The notes under the pieces are model-generated. The model had not been told where the DNA came from. It saw only the letters and a program-made list of their open reading frames with translations, and searched no databases. Below are positions 1-4,885 of a DNA stretch of 5,665 nt, one piece after another (positions within the stretch are counted from its first letter, which is position 1; each line of letters starts with the position of its first letter). A program made the position numbers and the translations under genes. The stretch comes from Actinomycetes bacterium (GTDB lineage: Bacteria > Actinomycetota > Acidimicrobiia > Acidimicrobiales > Acidimicrobiaceae). Location of the stretch: the NCBI GenBank assembly GCA_021823045.1, contig JAKAPB010000159.1:1-5665 (forward strand). The letters are read 5' to 3'.

Positions 1-96
1 TCTGGCCAGTCGTTGGACTTCGGTTCAACACCTGGTGAAACTACCGTCGTCGAAGCAGTAAGTGAACGTCAGACGAACGATAGCAAGTTTGTATAA
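1..96 (+). CDS. Possible C-terminal end of an upstream gene (partial, unidentified)
   Basis: Frame 1 is open from the left edge to a TAA at 94-96, giving 31 residues that begin SGQSLDFGSTPGETT and end SERQTNDSKFV. The composition is polar and acidic, as in a flexible protein tail, and I recognise no domain. The other two forward frames close earlier (TAA at 59-61 in frame 2, TGA at 36-38 in frame 3), so this is the longest forward option, but 31 open codons is weak evidence. One minus-strand frame is also open to the left edge. The sequence to the left would decide it. Confidence 0.3.
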   Translation, partial: SGQSLDFGSTPGETTVVEAVSERQTNDSKFV

Positions 97-148
97 GTTT
101 CATGGAACGGTGTGACGTGAATGGCTCGGGCGACACTGGGGATGGTTT

Positions 149-161
149 GATGCAGAGCATC
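149..161. repeat. Short perfect hairpin GATGC-aga-GCATC
   Basis: GATGC (149-153) and GCATC (157-161) are perfect complements around a three-base loop. A competing wider pairing, GGTTTGAT (144-151) with ATCAACC downstream, needs one bulged base. No T-run follows, so it is not a canonical terminator. Function unknown; it could be chance. Confidence 0.3.
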
Positions 162-248
162 CTATATCAACCCAAGGGAAAAGGACTTGAAATTACCACG
201 GGTTCGTCAGTCGTACCAGAAACTCCAGCGACTGCGTTCTCGAAATTA

Positions 249-267
249 ACCAGCAACTCCCGCTGGT
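249..267. repeat. Inverted repeat ACCAGC / GCTGGT
   Basis: Perfect six-base arms at 249-254 and 262-267 around a seven-base loop. No T-run follows it on either strand. One such repeat is expected by chance in a region this size, so it is recorded as sequence only. Confidence 0.3.
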
Positions 268-362
268 ATGCCAAAAGTCCTGAACCATTGCCCGTCAAAC
301 ACGCCTAGCTACATCTACAGAGTTACCGCATCTCAAAGCTAAGGTCTTTGCAAGTTCACGAC

Positions 363-470
363 TTAAATCTGCGGAGATCAACGAAACCCAGACGCTCCAC
401 CGTCCGGTTCGGTCTGGCGTTACTCGAACAGAAGTCTCAGTCGCAATTTCTGACCACTGGCCGCAGTTAA
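363..470. ncRNA. Possible branched RNA fold (candidate structured RNA or leader)
   Basis: TTAA (363-366) plus CTGCGG (369-374) pair with CCGCAG (461-466) plus TTAA (467-470), giving ten pairs with a two-base bulge (367-368). Inside lie a hairpin made of CCAGAC (388-393) and GTCTGG (412-417), extendable by AAC/GTT across one bulged base, and a weaker CAGAA (429-433) / TTCTG (448-452) pairing. Together this is drawable as a three-way junction. It matches no RNA family I know. Six-base complementary pairs are common by chance over 480 bases, so only the combination is notable. The strand is undetermined. Confidence 0.2.
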
Positions 471-548
471 AAAGCTAGTGCCGCCCGGTCTTCCTTGAGC
501 TAACTTATGAAAGCTTCCTGGATCACGCCGGCAAAAATAGGGATTACA

Positions 549-561
549 ACTAGCTGCTAGT
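549..561. promoter_or_regulatory. Perfect 13-base dyad (operator candidate) before the DsbA-like gene
   Basis: ACTAGC, a central T, then GCTAGT form a perfect odd dyad ending 14 bases before the ATG at 576. It overlaps the likely -10 region of that gene, which is where a repressor would block transcription. Seen: the symmetry and the position. Inferred: the operator role. A six-base-arm palindrome can occur about once per window by chance. Confidence 0.35.
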
Positions 562-566
562 ATGTT
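555..566 (+). promoter_or_regulatory. Candidate -10 region of the DsbA-like gene
   Basis: Two overlapping TANNNT boxes precede the ATG at 576. TAGTAT (558-563) is preceded by TG at 555-556, an extended -10 arrangement, and TATGTT (561-566) lies nine bases before the ATG. No good -35 hexamer is seen, and there is no Shine-Dalgarno between the box and the start. The second box would place transcription initiation at or within a few bases of the ATG, consistent with a leaderless or very short-leader mRNA. Confidence 0.35.
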
Positions 567-575
567 ATATAGCTC

Positions 576-1178
576 ATGGCAATATCTTTCAGCATTAATT
601 GGGACTACAAATGTCCCTTTGCGCGAAACGCACACGAACACTTAGTCACGGCGCTCAAGGCCGGTGCAGACTGGGAAGTAGATTTCATTCCATTCTCACT
701 TACTCAGACCCACATTGAAGAAGGACAACCGTCCGTCTTTGACGACCCAAGCCGCGTCGACGATCTTCTCGCCGTCTCGACGGGGCTCGTGGTAAAGGAC
801 CTATATCCAGAACTCTTCTTAGACACCCACTTGGCTCTCTTTTCTGCGCGCCATGATCTAGGGAAGAACCTCCTCGAGTGGGATGCTATCAGCGGTGTTC
901 TCCAGACAAAAGGGGTCGACGCCGCCAAGGTAAAAGAGCAGATCGATTCGGGATGGCCGAAAGAAAGCTACAGAGCTGGACATGAGAAGTCCGTCGAAGA
1001 ACACCAAGTCTTTGGTGTTCCTACCTTCTTTCTAAATAACACGGCCACCTTTGCTCGAATCATGACCAGGCCAAATGGCGATTCCGGATACTCAGTCGGA
1101 TTAATTGAAAGAATTATCGGCAATATCAGTGACTTCCCGGAGTTGAACGAGATCAAGCAGACCAAAGTTTCCCGGTAG
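576..1178 (+). CDS. DsbA-family thioredoxin-fold protein with single active-site cysteine
   Basis: This 200-residue protein has the DsbA/2-hydroxychromene-2-carboxylate isomerase-like thioredoxin fold. An N-terminal strand (ISFSINWDY) leads into C13-P14-F15-A16 at the active-site position, followed by a helical insertion (about 50-140) and the cis-proline loop FGVPTFF (P149). C13 is the only cysteine in the protein, so it cannot be a dithiol CxxC oxidase. A monothiol or thiol-cofactor (mycothiol-type) reaction, or a glutathione-transferase-kappa-like role, is more plausible. No signal peptide or membrane segment is seen, so it should be cytosolic. The length fits the family. The start is forced: an in-frame TAG lies at 570-572, with no other start codon between it and the ATG. 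The substrate is unknown. Transcription could continue into the dehydrogenase 252 bases downstream, but the long gap makes this doubtful. Confidence 0.85.
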   Translation: MAISFSINWDYKCPFARNAHEHLVTALKAGADWEVDFIPFSLTQTHIEEGQPSVFDDPSRVDDLLAVSTGLVVKDLYPELFLDTHLALFSARHDLGKNLLEWDAISGVLQTKGVDAAKVKEQIDSGWPKESYRAGHEKSVEEHQVFGVPTFFLNNTATFARIMTRPNGDSGYSVGLIERIIGNISDFPELNEIKQTKVSR

Positions 1179-1274
1179 TCCGGCCAGGAGCTTATATTGT
1201 GGCGGTACTCGTTCTTTGGGGGTCCGGCTGGGTGCAACGGGCTACCTTCTCTAAAAATTTCTAAGCAGCAGCCC

Positions 1275-1295
1275 GATCGGATCATTGACCCGATC
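1275..1295. repeat. Inverted repeat GATCGG / CCGATC between the DsbA-like and SDR genes
   Basis: Perfect six-base arms at 1275-1280 and 1290-1295 with a nine-base spacer, about 97 bases after the DsbA-like stop. No T-run follows, so a simple intrinsic terminator is unlikely. It could be an operator for the dehydrogenase, a weak hairpin, or chance. Confidence 0.3.
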
Positions 1296-1417
1296 CAGGT
1301 AGTCTCCGGGAAAACTGGATAGTTAAATAGCTCTCGAAATATGGTTCCATTCTCTCGATTAGGTTCGGCTATCCTCAGAACTCCCCGACCTGACCAGCAA
1401 CTTTGCGCGACCAAAGC

Positions 1418-1423
1418 TAGGCT
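1418..1423 (+). promoter_or_regulatory. Candidate -10 box TAGGCT for the SDR gene
   Basis: A TANNNT hexamer ends seven bases before the GTG at 1431, the start favoured by family alignment. This spacing would put the first transcribed base at the start codon, as in leaderless actinobacterial genes. No -35 is evident. The match is short and could be accidental; its value lies in agreeing with the independently chosen start. Confidence 0.3.
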
Positions 1424-1430
1424 TTGCTGC

Positions 1431-2285
1431 GTGGAACCAACTGGTCGAATTTGCGGGGTAACCGGAGCGGCATCGGGCATTGGTCTAGCACTAGTCGATG
1501 AGCTGATTAGTAGCGGAGCAACTCATGTAGCAATGATTGATTTCGATGAAGAAGGACTGCGAGACGCCCTATTTAAAAGAGAGCGATACCGCTCTATGCT
1601 GTCGACTCATCGGGTCAACGTTCGCTCCGAGCCTCAGTTGAAAGCCGCGCTACAGAAGATAGAAGACGAAATCGGTCCAATTGATATCTTCTTCTCGAAC
1701 GCTGGAATTTCGAGATCCGGAGGAGTCGATGCTGGCGACGAAGACTGGCTCGATTCGTGGGATGTGAACGTTATGGCCCACATCTACGCAGCAAGATTCC
1801 TAGTCCCAAAGATGACCGAACGAAAATGCGGGCACTTAGTCCAGACTGCGTCGGCGGCTGGTCTACTCAGCATCCTTGGGGCGGCTCCCTATGCGGTCAC
1901 AAAGCATGCTGCGGTCGCCCTGTCTGAGTGGATGGCAATCACCTACCGACCGCTTGGGATATCGGTGTCGTGCATCTGCCCACAAGGTGTTCGTACTCCG
2001 ATGCTCTTCCCCGAACTCAAAAACGGTACACCGGGATCTTCCAACACCCTCGCTGATACCGTGGCACAGAGTGCCGTGACATCCGCCGGATCGGTACTCG
2101 AACCAGAGGATGTCGCCCGCATAGCAATCCAAGGCGTCAGAGACGACAAGTTCCTCATACTCCCCCATCCGGAGGTAGCAAAATTCATGGTGAAAAAGGC
2201 AACGGACACCGAAACCTGGCTGTCCCAAATGATTAGGATCTCTACAAAATTATCGAGTATAAGTCATGACCCCACCCCGATATAA
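1431..2285 (+). CDS. Classical short-chain dehydrogenase/reductase (SDR), probably NAD-dependent
   Basis: A Rossmann-fold oxidoreductase acting on an unknown alcohol/carbonyl pair. Counting from GTG 1431 (284 residues): cofactor motif TGAASGIG (11-18), acidic D37 at the end of beta-2 (MIDFD), which usually favours NAD over NADP, NAG at 90-92, catalytic N113, S141, Y154 and K158 (YAVTK), and CPQGVRTPM (183-191) in the cofactor-binding segment. All four catalytic residues are present, with Ser 13 before Tyr as usual. An ATG at 1341 would add 30 residues ending in two cysteines, which do not look like an SDR N-terminus. From GTG 1431 the glycine motif starts at residue 11, as is typical. Neither start has a good Shine-Dalgarno. 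The C-terminal tail (about 250-284) is polar and variable. The SDR family is certain; the substrate cannot be read from sequence. Confidence 0.9.
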   Translation: MEPTGRICGVTGAASGIGLALVDELISSGATHVAMIDFDEEGLRDALFKRERYRSMLSTHRVNVRSEPQLKAALQKIEDEIGPIDIFFSNAGISRSGGVDAGDEDWLDSWDVNVMAHIYAARFLVPKMTERKCGHLVQTASAAGLLSILGAAPYAVTKHAAVALSEWMAITYRPLGISVSCICPQGVRTPMLFPELKNGTPGSSNTLADTVAQSAVTSAGSVLEPEDVARIAIQGVRDDKFLILPHPEVAKFMVKKATDTETWLSQMIRISTKLSSISHDPTPI

Positions 2286-2287
2286 AG

Positions 2288-2315
2288 CTAGCTGGCTCTT
2301 TTGCAAGCAGCCTAG
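2288..2315. terminator. Weak hairpin in the SDR / GalT-like convergent gap
   Basis: CTAG (2288-2291) pairs with CTAG (2312-2315), and GCT (2295-2297) with AGC (2306-2308), around a small T-rich loop with a mismatched internal bulge. It lies between two converging genes and overlaps the GalT-like stop codon. A bidirectional terminator is possible by position, but the stem is poor and no T-run follows. Confidence 0.2.
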
Positions 2316-3334
2316 AAAGCTACGGATAGTTCGCTTGCCCACACTTCGGGCGAGTAGTCAATCATTGGCTCAGCGCACAGCCTCTCGAAGTAGGTAATGT
2401 CGCTCCTGTAATAGGCCTCGACGCTCGATCTGGTAGTGATCCGATAGAGGATCTTCGCCCCATTTCCGCCCTCTCCCTGGGGGAGTCCCTGAAGCGAATA
2501 GTTAAACGCCGACAGGTGTTTGGCTTCGTACACGCTCAAAATCTTTTCAATGCCATGGGCTAGAGCTGCGATCTGGTCCTGAGCTAGATCTACAACGTCT
2601 GTTGCTCCATTGACGACTCCCCATACCTCATGAAAACCCGAAGGTGCAAAGGGAACCAGGTAGTCGACACTTCCGATCGATCCCACCCACCTAGGTCCCC
2701 CGCGCTCCTGACGAACTAGGTCGTCCAAATATCCAGAGCGATTTTCCTCAAAGTATTGGTCGAAGACCTGCGCCATTCTCCTCTGGGAACCTAGCGGGAC
2801 AAAATCGTGACTCGACTGGAGGTGGGGATGGATCAAACTTGAGCCGGAGGACGGAAGATAGTTGGCATTGATCGAGGAGTAACTAAGACGACCATCGTAG
2901 TTTCTTACGAGCCTCCCATGCTCCACCATCGCCGAAAGGGCATCGTTTAGAATCTCAAATGTAAAGTCACCGAGCGAAAGGAAATGTCTCCCCGGATCAT
3001 ATATTCCCACCGCAGAGTAGGTCGAATAGGCGAGAATGTTCGGCACTACTCGGCACGCTCCCTTTGAGATCCTTCCGCCGGGAATCATCTCCGTCGGGAA
3101 GGGGAAAGTAGCGGAGTCAATCGTGTCAGCACAAAAGGGGCAGAAGCCCTTTCTATTGGTGATCTCCTTAAGGTTTGGTGACTGCTCTGGCTGGAGTTTG
3201 GCACCAGCTACTATCCGGCAGGAGTGCCCAAAAAGGGGATCAACCCTCTGAACTAGGGGCGTTTCGGAAAACGTCCCACCATCACTCAGCTTCGGTGCCA
3301 TTGCTTCAAGATCTACTTCGACCAGTGGTATCAC
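2312..3334 (-). CDS. GalT-like nucleotidyltransferase/phosphorylase of the HIT superfamily
   Basis: This 340-residue protein resembles galactose-1-phosphate uridylyltransferase (about 350 residues). CPFC (C65, C68) matches the zinc CxxC. H117 in YDPGRH sits where E. coli GalT has His115 (SPDH). GSSLIHPHLQ (164-173) matches the active-site motif GCSNxHPHxQ, making H169 the fourth zinc ligand and H171 the nucleophile that carries the nucleotidyl group. In the second half, the segment around 295-330 aligns with GalT's C-terminal HIT-like domain but lacks its HxH iron site (KILYR replaces HAHFY). No galK, galE or other Leloir gene is in view, so the sugar or nucleotide substrate may differ (for example an ADP-sugar phosphorylase). 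The start is firm: GTG directly after an in-frame TGA, with AGGAG (3344-3340) five bases upstream. No signal peptide; cytosolic. Confidence 0.8.
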   Translation of the reverse strand: MIPLVEVDLEAMAPKLSDGGTFSETPLVQRVDPLFGHSCRIVAGAKLQPEQSPNLKEITNRKGFCPFCADTIDSATFPFPTEMIPGGRISKGACRVVPNILAYSTYSAVGIYDPGRHFLSLGDFTFEILNDALSAMVEHGRLVRNYDGRLSYSSINANYLPSSGSSLIHPHLQSSHDFVPLGSQRRMAQVFDQYFEENRSGYLDDLVRQERGGPRWVGSIGSVDYLVPFAPSGFHEVWGVVNGATDVVDLAQDQIAALAHGIEKILSVYEAKHLSAFNYSLQGLPQGEGGNGAKILYRITTRSSVEAYYRSDITYFERLCAEPMIDYSPEVWASELSVAF

Positions 3335-3339
3335 TCAAG

Positions 3340-3344
3340 CTCCT
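3340..3344 (-). promoter_or_regulatory. Shine-Dalgarno AGGAG deciding the GTG start
   Basis: On the minus strand AAAAGGAGC lies just upstream, with the AGGAG core five bases before the GTG at 3334-3332. Because TGA immediately precedes that GTG in frame, no longer N-terminus is possible. This is the only strong ribosome binding site in front of a full gene in the window; the other starts look leaderless or weakly led. Confidence 0.7.
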
Positions 3345-3410
3345 TTTAGTTCACAACGGGCTAACTCTAACGTAATTTGACCGATCCGAGTGGTCCCGGC
3401 TCCTTACGAT

Positions 3411-3441
3411 TCCGTTTATCGCCCTGATTTAGGTAAACGAA
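3411..3441. promoter_or_regulatory. Operator-like inverted repeat in the divergent promoter region
   Basis: CGTTTA (3413-3418) and TAAACG (3434-3439) are perfect complements. Extended to ten-base half-sites (3411-3420 and 3432-3441), eight positions match. Centre-to-centre spacing is 21 bases, two helical turns, as expected for a dimeric regulator bound to one face of DNA. The site lies between the divergent GalT-like and kinase genes and about 56 bases before the kinase start. It does not resemble the mycobacterial DosR box. The regulator is unknown. Confidence 0.35.
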
Positions 3442-3484
3442 ACAGATTTATCCGACAACATCTAAGTTAGCCAATACAAGACAA

Positions 3485-3490
3485 TAGAAT
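3485..3490 (+). promoter_or_regulatory. Candidate -10 box TAGAAT of the histidine kinase (leaderless)
   Basis: TAGAAT matches the TATAAT consensus at five of six positions and ends exactly six bases before the ATG at 3497, the spacing that starts transcription on or next to the start codon. There is no Shine-Dalgarno in the intervening bases. The hexamer's first three bases are also an in-frame TAG stop, so the reading frame cannot extend through it. No clear -35 is visible about 17 bases upstream. Confidence 0.5.
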
Positions 3491-3496
3491 CCGATC

Positions 3497-4624
3497 ATGC
3501 CAACAATCGGCGTTTACGACCCAGATAAATTGAAGGAACTCTTACAAGCCGTCCTTCTTATAGAATCAGATCTTTCCCTACCCGTCGTTCTGCGACGGGT
3601 AGTAAAGGCGGCCTGTACCCTGACAGATGCCAAGTATGGGGCGATCGGCGTGCTCGATTCATCCGGAGAGAAGCTTTCCGAGTTTATTACTGAAGGTCTA
3701 TCCGATGAAGAGATTCGCCTAATCGGAAACAAGCCGGTCGGTCGGGGAATTTTAGGGGCACTCATCACCGATGCCGTTCCACTCAGGACCGCCAACCTAC
3801 CAGGTCATGAAAAAAGCTACGGCTTTCCACTACATCACCCAAAGATGTTGACCTTTCTCGGTGTGCCGATCAAGGTTTCAGGAACGGTCTTTGGGAACAT
3901 ATACCTGACAGAGAAGGAACAGGGACAGGAGTTTACCAACGGGGACGAAGAGATCGTAATCTCCTTAGCACAAGCCGCCGGAATTGCGATCGAGAACTCC
4001 CGGCTCCACTCCAGAGTTCGAGAGCTCACTCTTACCGAAGACCGGGCAAGGATCGCCAGAGACCTCCACGATGAGGTAATCCAACGGATCTTTGCAGTAG
4101 GTCTATCTCTGCAGTCGATGACTAGGTTGATCGACTCTGACCAAGTAAGGGGGCGCCTTCAGGATTCAATCGACGAGTTAGATGAGACGATCAAGCAGAT
4201 CAGAACCACGATTTTTGCGCTCGAGACCACCCAAAGGCTCGGACAGTCTTCGGCACGATCGAAAATACTTACTGTAGTTTCAGAGGCGGTACAGCCTCTC
4301 GGCTTCGAGCCGATGGTGACCTTTACAGGACCAATCGACGCCTTCGTAGAGGAGCCAGTGTTATCAAATCTACTATCGGTTCTTCGTGAGGCCCTTTCGA
4401 ATATCGCCAGACACGCTCAAGCGACCCGGGTTGATATCAACATTTCTGCCACCCAAACCCTGATATTGAAGGTGGAAGATGACGGCGTCGGTCTGAAAAC
4501 TGATGGACGCGTCGGAATGGGGATAAAGAATATGCGAGACCGCGCTCGTCAACTCGGCGGCGATCTGACCTTCGACGTCTCACATCTCGGCGGCGTGCAA
4601 CTTCTATGGACCGCGGACCTGTGA
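3497..4624 (+). CDS. Soluble GAF-domain sensor histidine kinase, DevS/DosS type (NarL-family partner)
   Basis: This 375-residue cytosolic kinase has one GAF domain (about 25-170), a short linker, a HisKA_3 dimerisation/phosphoacceptor segment (RARIARDLHDEVIQRIFA, H191) and an HATPase_c domain with N-box REALSNIARHA (N302), G1 VEDDGVGL (327-333) and G2 GMGIKN (340-345). No membrane segment or signal peptide is seen. The GAF domain closely follows DevS/DosS GAF-A. GFPLHHPKM puts H114 at the place of heme ligand His149, FGNIYLTEK puts Y136 at distal Tyr171 (same 22-residue spacing), and YGAIGV has G51 where DosS has Glu87 and DosT a Gly. DevS has two GAF domains and about 580 residues, so this is a shortened form. 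It should phosphorylate a LuxR/NarL-type response regulator, but none is adjacent. The start is forced by an in-frame TAG at 3485-3487. Kinase family certain; heme binding inferred. Confidence 0.9.
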   Translation: MPTIGVYDPDKLKELLQAVLLIESDLSLPVVLRRVVKAACTLTDAKYGAIGVLDSSGEKLSEFITEGLSDEEIRLIGNKPVGRGILGALITDAVPLRTANLPGHEKSYGFPLHHPKMLTFLGVPIKVSGTVFGNIYLTEKEQGQEFTNGDEEIVISLAQAAGIAIENSRLHSRVRELTLTEDRARIARDLHDEVIQRIFAVGLSLQSMTRLIDSDQVRGRLQDSIDELDETIKQIRTTIFALETTQRLGQSSARSKILTVVSEAVQPLGFEPMVTFTGPIDAFVEEPVLSNLLSVLREALSNIARHAQATRVDINISATQTLILKVEDDGVGLKTDGRVGMGIKNMRDRARQLGGDLTFDVSHLGGVQLLWTADL

Positions 4625-4651
4625 TATCCCTCCTCACTCGTGGAAGGGGTC

Positions 4652-4711
4652 TTATGGAAGTTTTCATAACGATCAGCACTTGATCGCCCTTTGGGAGGAA
4701 TCCCACCTCCC
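4652..4711. terminator. Cluster of hairpins after the histidine kinase
   Basis: Three inverted repeats follow the kinase stop: TTATG (4652-4656) with CATAA (4665-4669); GATCA (4671-4675) with TGATC (4681-4685); and GGGAGG (4693-4698) with CCTCCC (4706-4711). The last is the most stable and is followed by TTCCC rather than a clean T-run. Position after a stop codon in a convergent gap suggests transcription termination, but none has the canonical U-tract form. Confidence 0.35.
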
Positions 4712-4764
4712 TTCCCAACTGTCCCGATGGCTCGTCCATCCCTAATTAACGAATCCTCCCGTTC

Positions 4765-4832
4765 TGTGGGCCGCAGCCGCCACAAGTCACTGGATCTGCT
4801 TCCGAGCAACAATCCGCCGTCAGTTGTTGGCT
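4765..4832. repeat. Two further hairpins in the kinase / PLP-enzyme spacer
   Basis: TGTGG (4765-4769) pairs with CCACA (4780-4784) around a G+C-rich ten-base loop. AGCAACAA (4805-4812) pairs with TTGTTGGCT (4824-4832) with one extra G. They lie 54-121 bases past the stop of the minus-strand PLP enzyme. Neither has a T-run on the minus strand, so a terminator role is uncertain. Confidence 0.3.
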
Positions 4833-4840
4833 CAATCTAG

Positions 4841-4854
4841 CCATTGGCCATTGG
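4841..4854. repeat. Tandem duplication of CCATTGG
   Basis: The heptamer CCATTGG occurs twice head to tail (4841-4847 and 4848-4854), 32 bases beyond the stop of the PLP-enzyme gene. With only two copies it may be a replication-slippage scar. No function is evident. Confidence 0.4.
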
Positions 4855-4885
4855 TGGGTCGCTGTCAGCTTTTTGGTGAGGTCCT

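Larger units (their letters stand above)
97..575. other. Long gene-poor spacer with inverted repeats
   Basis: About 480 bases with no convincing coding region. A 68-codon ATG frame at 102-308 has no Shine-Dalgarno, no recognisable domain and no sign of coding constraint. I looked for tRNA T-arms, tmRNA ends and tag, RNase P and SRP RNA signatures and saw none. The region does contain several inverted repeats (149-161, 249-267, 363-470 and 549-561), listed separately. It may be a regulatory leader, a small-RNA locus or decayed coding sequence. Confidence 0.5.

Noticed and set aside
19..34. GGTTCAACACC as a tRNA T-arm
   Set aside because: The flanking bases do not form a T-stem, and no anticodon or acceptor stem can be drawn around it.
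141..180. Resemblance of GGGGATGGTTTGATGC to a tmRNA 5' end
   Set aside because: No tag-peptide reading frame, no tRNA-like 3' half with GGTTCGA and CCA, and the required pairing partners are absent.
102..308. 68-codon ATG frame in the left spacer
   Set aside because: No Shine-Dalgarno, no TANNNT box at leaderless distance, no recognisable domain, low-complexity polar composition; most likely a chance frame.
420..641. 73-codon minus-strand frame overlapping the DsbA-like gene start
   Set aside because: Runs antisense through the well-supported DsbA-like N-terminus and its promoter, and shows no family features.
968..1480. 170-codon minus-strand frame across the DsbA-like / SDR junction
   Set aside because: Antisense to the end of one gene and the start of another; composition and sequence look like the mirror of those genes rather than a protein family.
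1863..2228. Long antisense frames within the SDR gene
   Set aside because: Opposite strand of a conserved enzyme core; no independent start signal or domain.
3377..3410. TTGACC (3377-3382) with TACGAT (3405-3410) as a plus-strand promoter
   Set aside because: The hexamers are 22 bases apart, too far for a normal sigma-70-type promoter; TAGAAT at 3485-3490 is a better -10 for the kinase.
4437..4812. Arginine-rich minus-strand frames past the kinase 3' end
   Set aside because: Arg/Ser/Pro-rich low-complexity translation typical of antisense to a GC-biased coding region; overlaps the kinase ATPase domain and the hairpin cluster.
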